A stretch of DNA of 64,000 bases from Thiohalocapsa sp963695445 (GCA_963695445.1 CAVOGV010000023.1:62001-126000); one strand, 5' to 3'; counted from the first letter of the stretch, positions 54,840-63,949 are shown. Notes: generated by a model not told the origin, from the letters alone. Program-made: numbers and translations.

Positions 54840-55670
54840 ATGCCTTTAGAAGATCGCTCCAGACGCACAACCGACCGAAAGGTCTACTGGGCAGCACTAC
54901 TCTATCTACTCGTGATCGCACTGATGGCTGCCTTGACCTACTACGACGCAAGCCAGTCCAGGCTCACCGACGTTAGACCCCAGTCTGGTGCCAGACCTGT
55001 CCGCCGACCGGCCCTGGCAGCAGGTGCTCTCGACACTGAGCATCGTGCTGGTGTCATTGATCGCATCGCTGCCGATCTTCATTACCCTGAGCCAACGGTT
55101 GCGCGACAGCAATGCCGAGCTGCAACTGGAACTTGCCGAGCATTACCGCGACCTGGATCGTCTGCCCAGTCTCGACGAGTTGACCAGTCAGTACAATCGT
55201 CCCGGCTTCCTGCACTTGCTCGACAGAGAACTCGTTCGCTGCAGACGCCATGGCCTCGACTGCTGCATCGCCATGCTGGAAATCGACGGCTTCGCCGAGC
55301 TTCGAACCGCGCGCGGACGAGCCGCCGCCGACGCCGTACTCATGCAATGCGCGATGCACGCCTCGCCGGCGCCATCCGCGGCTGCGACCTGCTCGGCCGG
55401 ATCGACGACCACCGCTTCGGCCTGATGCATGCCCCACACGTCAGTTAGAAAAAGGCATCATCGCCGCTGAGCGCATCCGCAAGATCCTCGCCCAGACCCC
55501 CATCGGCATGCCGGACGACGACCGCCGATGTTGAGATCACCATCAGCTTTGGCATCACATCCGTGCAGCAAACCGACGCTGACCGCGACACCCTGATCCG
55601 AATCGCGCAACAGCGCCTCGACCGCGCGGCCGGCGCTGGCCGCGACCTGGTCATCGCCGCCGACGCCTAG
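54840..55670 (+). CDS. Membrane-anchored degenerate GGDEF-like protein (frame-broken)
   Basis: Start at the ATG at 54840. Two membrane helices (KVYWAALLYLLVIALMAALTYY and, in the next frame, LSTLSIVLVSLIASLPIFIT) flank a short periplasmic loop. A coiled coil (RDSNAELQLELAEHYRDLDR) leads to a GGDEF-fold domain (LPSLDELTSQYNRPGFLHLL, CCIAMLEIDGFAELRTARG). Where GGDEF should be it reads GRIDDHRFGLM, so cyclase activity is unlikely. It ends LIRIAQQRLDRAAGAGRDLV. At least three frame changes (about 54980, 55370, 55440-55530) are needed. Possibly a c-di-GMP sensor or inactive homologue; function unknown. Confidence 0.6.
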
Positions 55671-55712
55671 CCGAATGACGACGCCGAATGCCGAACCGAA
55701 TTGGCGCACGCG

Positions 55713-56248
55713 ATGAACCACCACAACGGCTTGCGCTACCATCCGTTTTACTGCGAGGAGAATGCCTGGTGGCTGTGCAACGAGGCCGTGCCGAGCACCG
55801 CGATGGCGTTCGCCATGTTCGTGGTCAACGCCTTTGGCCATTGCCCGTTCGCCGCACAGCGCGCCGCACCGCCATGATCGACTGGTGTGGTGGGACTATC
55901 ACGTGGTCGTGCTCGACGCGGATAATCGCATCTGGGATTTGGATACGCGCCTCGGCCTGCCGGTACCGGCAACGGACTGGCTTGCCGGCAGCTTCCCCTT
56001 TCTCGACCGGCTGCCGGCGGAACTGGCGCCACGCTTTCGGCTCGATCCCCTGCGCCGACTACCGCCGCGACTTCGCCAGCGACCGCAGCCACATGCGCGA
56101 GCCCGACGGCCGCTGGCATCATCCGCCACCGCCTTGGCCGCCCATCGGCGACGGCATGAACCTGCACCGCTACCGCTCCCCGACCAACGCAGAACCCGGC
56201 GAGTTGCTGGACTGGGAGGCACTACGGCAGCGGCTCCGGCTCGGATGA
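55713..56248 (+). CDS. Protein N-terminal glutamine amidohydrolase homologue (NTAQ1-like, frame-broken)
   Basis: Joined frames give ~178 residues matching the eukaryotic NTAQ1/Tungus family, which deamidates N-terminal Gln. The catalytic Cys is in RYHPFYCEENAWWL (C14), the His in WWDYHVVVLDADN and the Asp in IWDLDTRLGLPVPATDWL. The diagnostic C-terminal block FASDRSHMREPDGRWHHPPP, PWPPIGDG is present, ending WEALRQRLRLG. Frame changes are near 55870 and 56045. All catalytic residues survive. The family is uncommon in bacteria. It stands between the GGDEF-like gene and a Mth938-like gene on the same strand. Its substrate in a bacterium is unknown; a link to N-degron turnover is inference. Confidence 0.8.
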
Positions 56249-56346
56249 GCGCACCGATCGCCGGCATCTGACGCAAGTGGTCGGAATGCCGCTTGGAAGA
56301 ACGCGGATCATTGGCCATCCCGGGCGAAATTGGATAAGGTCGCGCC

Positions 56347-56718
56347 ATGAAATTCTCCCAAATCGAAGACGCGGGCACGAATCTGATCGAGGCCTATGAT
56401 GCGTCGCACATTCGGATCAATGGCCGCGACTACCTAGCCGGCCTCGCCGTGAGCGCGGAGCAGGTGGCCGTTGACTGGGGACCAAGCGACGGCGGCGACC
56501 TGACGGCGGAACACATCGACGCGCTGCTCGCGTGGCAACCGCAGGTGGTCATCATCGGCACCGGCGAGCGTCAACGATTCCCGGAGCCGGCGATCTATTT
56601 CGCCCTGCTCGAACGCGGCATCGGCGTCGAGATCATGGACACCGGCGCCGCCTGCCGCACTTACAACATCCTGGTCAGCGAAGGCCGACGCGTCGTCGCG
56701 GGCCTGATGCTGGCCTGA
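56347..56718 (+). CDS. Mth938-like domain protein
   Basis: The 123-residue protein fits the Mth938/DUF498 family (NDUFAF3-like): a conserved start (KFSQIEDAGTNLIEAYDASH), the I-I-GTG motif (PQVVIIGTGERQRFPEPAIY) and GVEIMDTGAACRTYNILVSE, which carries the family's conserved Cys. Members are small soluble proteins of unknown biochemical role, sometimes linked to complex I assembly. The frame is intact and full length. It follows the NTAQ1-like gene after ~100 bp. Confidence 0.85.
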   Translation: MKFSQIEDAGTNLIEAYDASHIRINGRDYLAGLAVSAEQVAVDWGPSDGGDLTAEHIDALLAWQPQVVIIGTGERQRFPEPAIYFALLERGIGVEIMDTGAACRTYNILVSEGRRVVAGLMLA

Positions 56719-56784
56719 ATATTGGCCTGAATAGCTGGCCCGAATAGCTGGCCCGTCATCCCCACCGAGCCCCGTCCCCCGTCT

Positions 56785-57495
56785 ATGGACCGCAAGATCA
56801 TTCTCTCCGTGCTCGCCGCCGCGCTGATGGCCTTCATCGGCATCTGGCTGCTGTTGTCGATCATCCCGGACGAGCGCGCCGGACTCCGCCTCTACCCCTG
56901 GGATGCGACCCGCGACGCCGCCGGGCGCACGCGCGTCTTCGACCTCACCATCGGCGAGAGTCGGCTCGCGGATGCCCGCGCGCTACTCGACGAAGAAGGC
57001 AAGGTCAATCTGTTCGTGAACCCGGACGGCAGTTATGCGGTCGAGGTCTATTTCGACAACATCATCTTGAGCAACATCCGCGCCGACTGGATCATCACGC
57101 TGGCGCTGGACCAAGACCAACTGGCCGCCATGTACGACCGCGGTCTGCGCGTCAGCACCATCGGCAGCGGCAGCCGCAAGGTGACCATGGCGCCGGAGGA
57201 CGTCGAAACCCTGGCCGACGTACCAATTCGCAGCCTGACCTATCTACCCTGGAAGAGCCTGGAGCCGCGCGACATCGACGGCAACTTCGGCCCGCCCGCG
57301 GAGCAACGCACTGAACAGAGCGGCGTGGTGCACTGGCTGTATCCGGACAGGGGCATGGACATCGCTCGCGACAACGATGGCGGCGTCGTCATCCAGTACC
57401 TGAACCCGGACGATTTCGCACGCGCGCTCGCACCACTGACGGCGGACGCCGAGCCGGCCCCACCGCCCTCGGAGACGGATGCGCCGACGCGCTGA
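56785..57495 (+). CDS. Membrane-anchored protein of unknown function
   Basis: The 236-residue product has one N-terminal helix (ILSVLAAALMAFIGIWLLLS) and a soluble, probably periplasmic domain (DLTIGESRLADARALLDEEG, YAVEVYFDNIILSNIRADWI, KVTMAPEDVETLADVPIRSL, LTYLPWKSLEPRDIDGNFG). The C-terminus is Pro/Glu-rich. I do not recognise a named family. The start is 66 bp after the Mth938-like gene, so they may be co-transcribed. The frame is intact. Confidence 0.75.
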   Translation: MDRKIILSVLAAALMAFIGIWLLLSIIPDERAGLRLYPWDATRDAAGRTRVFDLTIGESRLADARALLDEEGKVNLFVNPDGSYAVEVYFDNIILSNIRADWIITLALDQDQLAAMYDRGLRVSTIGSGSRKVTMAPEDVETLADVPIRSLTYLPWKSLEPRDIDGNFGPPAEQRTEQSGVVHWLYPDRGMDIARDNDGGVVIQYLNPDDFARALAPLTADAEPAPPPSETDAPTR

Positions 57496-57876
57496 ACGGC
57501 GGCGCTAAGGATCGGCACCAAAAATTGATGGCGAGTCGCGCTCGTTCCCGCGCTCCGAGAGCGGGTGAGTATTGCCGTGGATGGGTTGAGCGCAGCCGAA
57601 CCCATCTGGGCGTATCGAGTAAGCAGTCGATTGGAAAACTTCAAACGCTCGGTGAGCGTGACCCCGACCAAAAACGCCGAGACAGGAATGGACCCGTCTG
57701 CGCCGTGCGTCTGTTGCGCAAAGAGCGATAACGCGACAACCGCGAGCACTGGAGAATTCCGCATGAGCCCTGTTGTTACCCCGGCAGCGATCTATCCCGT
57801 GGCCTCGGCGGCCAGTCCCTGGCCGGACGAAGGGAGCTTCTGCCCAATTGCGCCGAGGCTGGCGTGGGTGTACGCC
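57496..57876. other. Intergenic region without recognisable feature
   Basis: The 381 bp between two convergent genes contain no convincing gene, RNA or hairpin with a T-run. A plus-strand frame crossing it runs antisense into the CTERM gene and is not supported. Confidence 0.5.
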
Positions 57877-59466
57877 CTAAGTCCGCCGCGACCAGAATCG
57901 GAAGCCGATCAGCGCCAGCAGTCCCAGCGGAAACACCGCGGGCGCGGGCACCTGCACGGCGCCAATCGTGCGAGTGCCGTCGGGCGACACTCGGGGGTTG
58001 CCGTAGACGTCGACCAGGATGGGCTGGCCGTCGATGGGGTTGATCAGCTGATTGACACCGCCGACGCCAGCGTCCGGGACGACGCCCACCAGCACGCCAT
58101 CGGCCAGGGGATAGGCACCCGCCGGCAGCTGTTCGAAGAACTGTAGCGGGTCCACGTCGGTGATCGGATAGGTCTCACCCTCGGTCAGGATATCCAGGTT
58201 GCCGAACAAGGCCTTCACCGCCGCGGCGTTCTGGGTCGGTGTCGCGCCAATGTAGGCGTAGTCGCCGGCAACAAGATCGCCGTCTGTGAACTCCGAGTAG
58301 GAAGCTTTGCCGGGAAAAGTAAACTCGGCGTTTAGCGGCACCACGGCGCTGGACGCAAAGTTCAGAACACCGCCCAGCAACGCCGTCAGCGGCATGCCAT
58401 TGCAGTTGTACGACACGTTGTCGCACAACTCCGAGGTGGAGATCGCATCGTACAGGATGGTCGACGCCAGAATGTTTGCCTCACCGCCCGCGCCCGCTTG
58501 GACACGGTTGGTCTGCGACAGGTCGTCGCCACCGGTCATGTACAGGATGCTGTTGACGAAGTTCAGCACACCCTGTTCTTGCTGGCTGTCGGAAATGCTC
58601 AAACCACCAGCGTCACTGATGATGCTGGAGACGATATTGGCGGTGCCGCCGAGCCAAGCGATCGCACCCGCACCATAGGAGTCGCTGATCGTACTGTCCT
58701 GAATATTCAGCTGGCTGTCTTCGCCTTGGATACTGCCGAAGAAGATTGCCGCATCCGGACCGATGTCGATCGCACTGTCAAAGGGATAGTTCTTCGTAAT
58801 GGAGATGTCGTTCAAGTTCAGCGTCGAACCAGTAGACGCCTCGAAGATGGCGCGCCCCGCGGCGTTTATGTCGGTGTAGTTGACCGTATTGACGAAATCA
58901 CCGCCGCTGACCGTGAGTTGCGAGCCTTCGTTCAGTTGCGCGATGGACGCAAGCCCGTCCGCGTGCAGGTCCGAGAAGCTGACGCTGATGGATGAGTTGT
59001 CGCTGCCGGAGGTACCGATCTGTGCGAACGAGAGGCCGGGGACTACGATGACATCATTGGGCTTGATCGCCGGATTGTAGGGATTGCCCAGGATCGTGGT
59101 CTTGGTCCCTGTGTCACCACCCGAGCTGATATAGGTGGGATTGCCGACCAGCTTCGCGCCATTGCCCTGGACATCGGCGGACTCGGCGAAGAGTGCGAGC
59201 CAGGTGTTGGTGCCCGTGGCGGGCGCAGCGCCGTCAATACTGATCTCCAGTCCCGGGGTGACGTTGATGGTATCCACGCCGGCCTGGGTATTGGCCTGAT
59301 CGATGGCCCAGGCAAAGGAGCCGACGTCGGCGGTGGTGCCCCAGGTGTTCTGGGTCACATCGAATATGGCCGCGGTCGCCTGCCGCGGTGCTCCGGCAAG
59401 ACCGGCAACGATGCAAGCGCCGCCAAGCAGGGCGGCGGCATTGATCGACTGTGTGGATCTTCGCAT
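57877..59466 (-). CDS. Secreted beta-helix-like protein with VPAP-CTERM tail
   Basis: The 529-residue product has a signal peptide (AALLGGACIVAGLAGAPRQA). Its beta-rich body recalls choice-of-anchor/pectate-lyase-like domains (DVTQNTWGTTADVGSFAWAI, QLNIQDSTISDSYGAGAIAW, IVSSIISDAGGLSISDSQQ). The C-terminus is VPAPAVFPLGLLALIGFRFW-SRRT, i.e. motif, hydrophobic helix and Arg tail of the CTERM sorting type, comparable to the 1615-2430 product. It is monocistronic with an intact frame. A surface or matrix role is inferred; the sorting enzyme is not in the window. Confidence 0.75.
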   Translation of the reverse strand: MRRSTQSINAAALLGGACIVAGLAGAPRQATAAIFDVTQNTWGTTADVGSFAWAIDQANTQAGVDTINVTPGLEISIDGAAPATGTNTWLALFAESADVQGNGAKLVGNPTYISSGGDTGTKTTILGNPYNPAIKPNDVIVVPGLSFAQIGTSGSDNSSISVSFSDLHADGLASIAQLNEGSQLTVSGGDFVNTVNYTDINAAGRAIFEASTGSTLNLNDISITKNYPFDSAIDIGPDAAIFFGSIQGEDSQLNIQDSTISDSYGAGAIAWLGGTANIVSSIISDAGGLSISDSQQEQGVLNFVNSILYMTGGDDLSQTNRVQAGAGGEANILASTILYDAISTSELCDNVSYNCNGMPLTALLGGVLNFASSAVVPLNAEFTFPGKASYSEFTDGDLVAGDYAYIGATPTQNAAAVKALFGNLDILTEGETYPITDVDPLQFFEQLPAGAYPLADGVLVGVVPDAGVGGVNQLINPIDGQPILVDVYGNPRVSPDGTRTIGAVQVPAPAVFPLGLLALIGFRFWSRRT

Positions 59467-59644
59467 GGGTTTGCTCCTCTGGTCGTTTTGATTTTGTGCG
59501 GAGCAGTGGGATTGCGGCTACGCGTGTGATCGACATGCTAGTTGGTTGGTTGGTGCAAGCCCTGCCATCCAAACACCGCTCCAGGTTTGTCTGCACGTTG
59601 GATGTTGAGAATTCCTGGCCGCCGAGGCAACGGCGACTCGCCGT

Positions 59645-60046
59645 TCAGCCGGGTCTTTGTCGGCACAACCATGAGCCGAAGGCGTTAGCTGCAAGAGCAT
59701 TGACGATGCCCAGTCCGGTCAACACGCTCATTCCGATCAACCGGTCCGACAACTCGGGCTGGATGCTGGGCTCCCCAGGGCTGAGCAAGGACAGCAAGGC
59801 GATAGCGCCGCCGCCGAGAAAGCCGTCCCGCGCCACCCTTAGCACGCGTCCTTTAGCGCCCTCGGCCCGCCAGCGCAGATACACGGGGACACGCAGGTAG
59901 ACCAGGAGTGCGCAGGCGAGCAGGATCAGAACCAAAATCACGAATCCCGGCGGCGGCGGCAAGTCGGCAATTGCGAGGGCGAGCAGCAGCCAGGTGCCGA
60001 GGAAAATCCCGGCCGTTCGCAATCCGATCTTCTGCTGGACTGTCAT
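59645..60046 (-). CDS. Small membrane protein of unknown function
   Basis: The 133-residue product has about four hydrophobic helices (GIFLGTWLLLALAIADL, FVILVLILLACALLVYLRV, DGFLGGGAIALLSLLS, LIGMSVLTGLGIVNALAANA) with a basic loop (LRWRAEGAKGRVLRVARDG). It is not assigned to a family. The frame is intact and codon use is like the neighbours. Confidence 0.65.
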   Translation of the reverse strand: MTVQQKIGLRTAGIFLGTWLLLALAIADLPPPPGFVILVLILLACALLVYLRVPVYLRWRAEGAKGRVLRVARDGFLGGGAIALLSLLSPGEPSIQPELSDRLIGMSVLTGLGIVNALAANAFGSWLCRQRPG

Positions 60047-60163
60047 GGGGATGGCAACTTATGAAATGCTTGGAAGCCAGGTTGTACCCGGGTCTGCTTG
60101 GCGCTTCGTCATGTCTACCCGCGAAAAGCAGGACGCGTACTAGGTGCCCTGACACAAGCGCCG

Positions 60164-60642
60164 CTACTCCGTCCGTGCCTCAACGGACCGCCACACCTTC
60201 GCATCCGGATCCCACGCACGAGCGACGAAACAAGGCGTTGGGTTGATCCCGCCGCAATCCGTGCCATGGACGTCGGTGAGCAGGACAGGGTTGCGCCCGA
60301 ATGTGAGCACCGTCCACCCCTGGTTGAGAAAAGAGGCGACGACGTCGCCGACCAGGAAGTGCGACACACAGCCACCTGTCGAGCAGAACATGGAGACGGC
60401 CGTGGAGCAGGCGTAGGCGCTTTCGTCGAGCACCCAGTCGGGGTTGAGGTCGCCGTCCAGGTCGGTTCGTGTCACTGCGCCCCATTCCAGGGCGAATTCC
60501 CCGTTCCTGTTATCCGCGCAGGCCTGCCGGGCCACGGTCACCTTTTCCGCCAGGGCCGCGGGAAGCCCCGTGAGGTCCAGAGCGTTGGCCGCCATCGGCA
60601 TGAATGCCAGTACGGCGGTGGCAATTAGACGTCTTCATGTTC
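60164..60642 (-). CDS. Small secreted Cys-containing protein of unknown function (5' frame break)
   Basis: The body from 60601 (MPMAANALDLTGLPAALAEK) extends upstream, after one base change near 60635, into MKT-LIATAVLAFMPMAANA, a proper signal peptide. The mature part has an Asp-rich Ca-like loop (RTDLDGDLNPDWVLDESAYA) and four Cys (YACSTAVSMFCSTGGCVSHF; TDCGGINPTPCFVARAWD), suggesting disulfides outside the cytoplasm. No family recognised. It is followed on the same strand by other small secreted proteins, possibly a loosely related group. Confidence 0.6.
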
Positions 60643-60744
60643 GTTCTGTCGTTGTCCCCGGACGCTTGTTGACTGAGACCCGTCATTTCCCATCGTCGCC
60701 GGAACGGCCGGCCGCCTCTGCGTAACGATTGCGGGGCCTTTTTC

Positions 60745-61041
60745 TCATCGCCACGTCCCCTCGACTTTCGCCTGCCGCACAACCTGGTAAACGGCGATGT
60801 TCTCCTGGGTCAGGAGCCTGATCAGGTCGGGGACGCACTGGATGGGCGCGGCGAATTCAAAGCCGTTCGGAAGTCGGCGCAGACGCTGCGCGTGCCGCGG
60901 CCCCAGAAAGCTTCTCAGCACGCGGTTGGTGCCATCGACATCGACTGTCTCGAGGTAGAACCCGTACAGATCCTCTGAGTAGTCCAGCGGAGTACCGGTG
61001 ACAGGGACCCCGGCCGGAGAATCAGCGTCACCCGAGCTCAT
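60745..61041 (-). CDS. Small soluble protein of unknown function
   Basis: The 98-residue product lacks signal or membrane segments (PLDYSEDLYGFYLETVDVDG, RVLRSFLGPRHAQRLRRLPN, VPDLIRLLTQENIAVYQVVR). Its start lies 9 bp after the stop of the preceding secreted-protein gene, suggesting an operon. No recognised domain. Confidence 0.6.
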   Translation of the reverse strand: MSSGDADSPAGVPVTGTPLDYSEDLYGFYLETVDVDGTNRVLRSFLGPRHAQRLRRLPNGFEFAAPIQCVPDLIRLLTQENIAVYQVVRQAKVEGTWR

Positions 61042-61050
61042 GGACGGCGT

Positions 61051-61845
61051 TCAGTTGCACTTGCGGTAGGTGTAGTCACCGAATTCCAGCCAGTCCTCGT
61101 CGCCGTCCTTGAAGACCAGGAACTCCGCTCGGTCCTCGCGCAACAGGGCGACCACGAAGCCGCGCGGTGGTTCTGACTTGCCGAAATAGCTGTAGGCCGT
61201 CATGGCGCGTAGGGTCTCGCCGTTGATCGTGACGCGGGCGTCCCATTTATCCTCCGGCTTCTCGAGGATGGTGAATTCGATCTGGCGCTTGATGCCCCCG
61301 CCGCCGCAGTAGACCACGCCCTCGGGCGCCTCGATCCGCGCCGGGGCGCTAACCGCGCTCGGACCGCAGGCGGTGCGCAGGGACCTGATCGCCGCCCCGG
61401 AGCCCTTGAGGTCGAAGATGCCGTAGCTGACGTCCTGATCGATCATGGCGAGGTTCAGGACCGCGTTCTTCCCGATCTGATCGAGGACGAAGCCGTAGTC
61501 CGCCTTGTCGCGAAAGACGATCTCGACGGGGTAGTTGTCGACGATTCGTATTTCGGCGTTGTCCCCTCCCGCCTGGAAAGCACCAACCTCCGTCGCACCG
61601 TCCTTCATAAAGCGGATGGACAGGCCCTGCTTGCGCTCGATGTCCTGGGCGTCCTCGTACCCCGCGGGTGCGAAGCGCATCCGGTCGCACTGCAGCTCAA
61701 GGGTCATGTCTCCGGTCTGGATGAAGGCGTTCGGGGACGGCGAGCCGTTGAAGCCCCAGCCGGCGAATGCCGATGACCAGACCGCGACCAATGCGGCCAA
61801 CATGGTCGACCCCACCATTCCTCGACAATACATGGATCGCTCCAT
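61051..61845 (-). CDS. Secreted protein of unknown function
   Basis: I start at the ATG at 61845 (MERSMYCRGMVGSTMLAALV), which opens a signal peptide ending near SSAFAGWGF; 61959 would add a non-signal leader. The mature ~235 residues include LELQCDRMRFAPAGYEDAQD, VEIVFRDKADYGFVLDQIGK, RTACGPSAVSAPARIEAPEG and VVYCGGGGIKRQIEFTI, with four or more Cys likely in disulfides, and end FGDYTYRKCN. No family recognised. It is co-oriented with the 98-residue gene 9 bp downstream. Confidence 0.65.
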   Translation of the reverse strand: MERSMYCRGMVGSTMLAALVAVWSSAFAGWGFNGSPSPNAFIQTGDMTLELQCDRMRFAPAGYEDAQDIERKQGLSIRFMKDGATEVGAFQAGGDNAEIRIVDNYPVEIVFRDKADYGFVLDQIGKNAVLNLAMIDQDVSYGIFDLKGSGAAIRSLRTACGPSAVSAPARIEAPEGVVYCGGGGIKRQIEFTILEKPEDKWDARVTINGETLRAMTAYSYFGKSEPPRGFVVALLREDRAEFLVFKDGDEDWLEFGDYTYRKCN

Positions 61846-62184
61846 AGATTTCCGATATGCGGGCCCGTCACAGTGACGGACGAAGCGGGTGCGGCAACGG
61901 AGCCGAGGGGTGCCCACGGCTCCGTGCCCCAACTCTCTGGCCCCGGTCGGGCAGTACATCCTGCTGCAATGCCTGGCCGGTTCAGTGACTTGCGGTGACA
62001 GCCGCTGCGAGCTTCACATAGTTGCTAACTCCACATAATGGCCGATTGCGGACGCCAGGGCCGACCGCATCGAACCACGATATGCTCTCTCAGACACACC
62101 CGTAATGGCGGTGGAAGAATCCGGCATGGCCAGCCCGGATCAGCCTGAGAAATTCTCGTGGAATAGAGTGAGCGACAACAACAC
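61846..62184. other. Intergenic region without recognisable feature
   Basis: These 339 bp lie upstream of the secreted-protein gene ending at 61845. No gene, stable hairpin or repeat stands out. A promoter for the leftward gene is expected here but not clearly seen. Confidence 0.5.
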
Positions 62185-62679
62185 TCAGTGCGCCGATTGT
62201 TGCACCCGTTCGAGCGCGGCGCTGTAGCCGTCCAGACCGAACTCGATCGTCTCCGATCCCCTGCTGGAGGGCACCTCGATCGACAGGCTGGCAGCCTTCT
62301 TCATCTGCCGGCTCAAGCCAAGGCTGATGTCGTCCGGCCCAAGGATGATGGTGTCGACCGTCCCGGTCCGACCGGGCGCTGCGGGACCGCCGCCGCGCTC
62401 CCTGCCGTCGATGATGAAGTTCACCAGCCCCGCCGCGTCGAACGGACCGCCCTCGATGTGGACCTCCGGCGCGGGCGGATCACCGCGCAACACCCGCAGG
62501 ATGACCGGCGCGGCCCCGCCGGTGCCAACCTGATAGGCGTTGCACGTCCCGTTGTCGCACATCACGCGCCAGTCGCCATGGGTCTCCTCTGCCGCCTCGG
62601 CGCGGACGATCTGGTGCGGTGCCGCGATCGCCAGCGTGCTGATCAACAGGAGCAGGTAGGCTTGCAAGCGGTGGGTCAC
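62185..62679 (-). CDS. Invasion-associated-locus-B (IalB)-like secreted protein
   Basis: The GTG at 62679 (MTHRLQAYLLLLISTLAIAA) starts a signal peptide. The mature part has the IalB/DUF1176-like layout: GDWRVMCDNGTCNAYQVGTG with a Cys pair, GAAPVILRVLRGDPPAPEVH, IIDGRERGGGPAAPGRTGTV and ASLSIEVPSSRGSETIEFGL. Such proteins are small periplasmic factors of poorly known function. The start overlaps the stop of the upstream gene by four bases (GTGA), so translation is coupled. Confidence 0.7.
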   Translation of the reverse strand: MTHRLQAYLLLLISTLAIAAPHQIVRAEAAEETHGDWRVMCDNGTCNAYQVGTGGAAPVILRVLRGDPPAPEVHIEGGPFDAAGLVNFIIDGRERGGGPAAPGRTGTVDTIILGPDDISLGLSRQMKKAASLSIEVPSSRGSETIEFGLDGYSAALERVQQSAH

Positions 62680-63002
62680 TGCTGGCTCTCCGCCGCCGTC
62701 TCGAGCTTGGCGATCATGGCGGCACAATCCGCCGCGGTGCCAACCCACTCGAACTCGGCGTCCGGCGGGAGTTGTGCCTTGCCCTTGATCTTGCCGATGG
62801 CACCGGCGAGGGCCTGATCGATCTGCTCGGCGCTCAGCAGGCCCTGATCCTTCGCCGACTCCATGGCAAGGCAGGCCCCCGCCTGCGAGCCGACGACGAT
62901 GCCGGCGCCAGCGCCCATCCCCGCCCCGTAGCCGAGTGCCAGGAATCCGCCAACGGCACCGCCGATCAGCAGGAAAACGATGGCGATGATTGCTGTCTTC
63001 AT
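62676..63002 (-). CDS. Membrane-anchored small protein, coupled to the IalB-like gene
   Basis: From the ATG at 63002 the ~108-residue product has an N-terminal Gly-rich membrane helix (TAIIAIVFLLIGGAVGGFLA, ALGYGAGMGAGAGIVVGSQA), a Cys (AGACLAMESAKDQGLLS) and a helical C-terminus (QIDQALAGAIGKIKGKAQLP, CAAMIAKLETAAESQQ). Function unknown. The stop overlaps the next start (GTGA), indicating a two-gene operon. Confidence 0.65.
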   Translation of the reverse strand: MKTAIIAIVFLLIGGAVGGFLALGYGAGMGAGAGIVVGSQAGACLAMESAKDQGLLSAEQIDQALAGAIGKIKGKAQLPPDAEFEWVGTAADCAAMIAKLETAAESQQ

Positions 63003-63067
63003 GGGATGTTTCTCAATGTTGGTATCTCGGCCAGACACGGTGGCACCTATTTCCGTTCAATACCATC

Positions 63068-63508
63068 ATGAATAGCGATGTAACGCAAGCGAGACAACCC
63101 ATTCAAGCAGAAAATTCAGCGCCAAGCGGATTATTGCGAAGCTGCGTCTGCCAGGCGAAAGCTATCTCGCGCAGAGACGCAAAGGCGCAGAGAAGAAGAA
63201 AGAAATGAGGCAAAAGAACCCGCAGCGGCGAAGACTTGGGGAGGGTGTTGCGCTGGTCAAATCGACCAGTGCGTTTTCTTCCCTTTGCGTCTCTGCGTCT
63301 CTGCGCGAGATTCCTCTTCTCTTTCTCGCGCCGTGGCATCTCTACGCGAGCATCTTCTCTTCTTGGTGCCTCTGCGCGAGCCTCTCCTTGCTGCGTCGCA
63401 ACAGCGTGCGACCTCAATTCAGTGCAAATCATGAAGAGCCATGTAACGCTAGCGACACAATCCTTTCAAGCAGCACATCCGACGGCAACCATACTATTGC
63501 GAAGGCGC
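63068..63508. repeat. Repeat element: 78-bp direct repeats around an inverted-repeat core
   Basis: 63068-63145 and 63431-63508 align over 78 bp without gaps (ATG-A-AGC-ATGTAACGC-AGCGA..., TATTGCGAAG-GC). Between them CTCGCGCAGAGACGCAAAGG (from 63166) is inverted at about 63278-63309, and degenerate copies of CTCTGCGCGAG follow. It looks like a non-autonomous or nested repeat insertion. No transposase is present. Confidence 0.65.
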
Positions 63509-63634
63509 ACACTCGTGAAGCCGCAGGATAAGAATGGTACCATGCCAGGCCGGCCGTGCCGGTTCGATGAATCGTTTGGCCGGCCCGACGTCCCGGCGCC
63601 CACAACCACTCACAATGATCAAGAGGTAAAGAAC

Positions 63635-63928
63635 ATGCCGTACGATGGATTCAAAATCGCCGCGCTCGCGGCAGCATTGACCCTGACGTCTGCCACTGGC
63701 GGATGCGCGACAGACACGGGCAGCGCTGGCGGAATGCAGACAGGAAACGCCTGCCCGTCGGATATCAAGGGCAATGAATGCGAGTATTACAAGGACGGCT
63801 ACAAGGCCGGTGCCGATGACGGCAAGATGAGCATGAGCATGGCCTACCAGCGTCACGACGGCTATGACTCGCGCTTCGAGCCCTATTTCGCGCGCGGCTA
63901 TGAGGCCGGTTGGAAGGCGAACAGGTAG
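63635..63928 (+). CDS. Small lipoprotein with repeated GYKAG/GYEAGW motif
   Basis: The ATG at 63635 has an AAGAGG ribosome site. The 97-residue product has a signal with lipobox-like TSATGGCATD, then a compact tail: NACPSDIKGNECEYYKDGYK, AGADDGKMSMSMAYQRHDGY and DSRFEPYFARGYEAGWKANR. The two related GYxAGxxxx motifs suggest an internal repeat. Family unknown to me. It stands alone at the right edge, upstream of a hairpin. Confidence 0.7.
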   Translation: MPYDGFKIAALAAALTLTSATGGCATDTGSAGGMQTGNACPSDIKGNECEYYKDGYKAGADDGKMSMSMAYQRHDGYDSRFEPYFARGYEAGWKANR

Positions 63929-63949
63929 AGTCTCGGCGACTGTCGCTGA

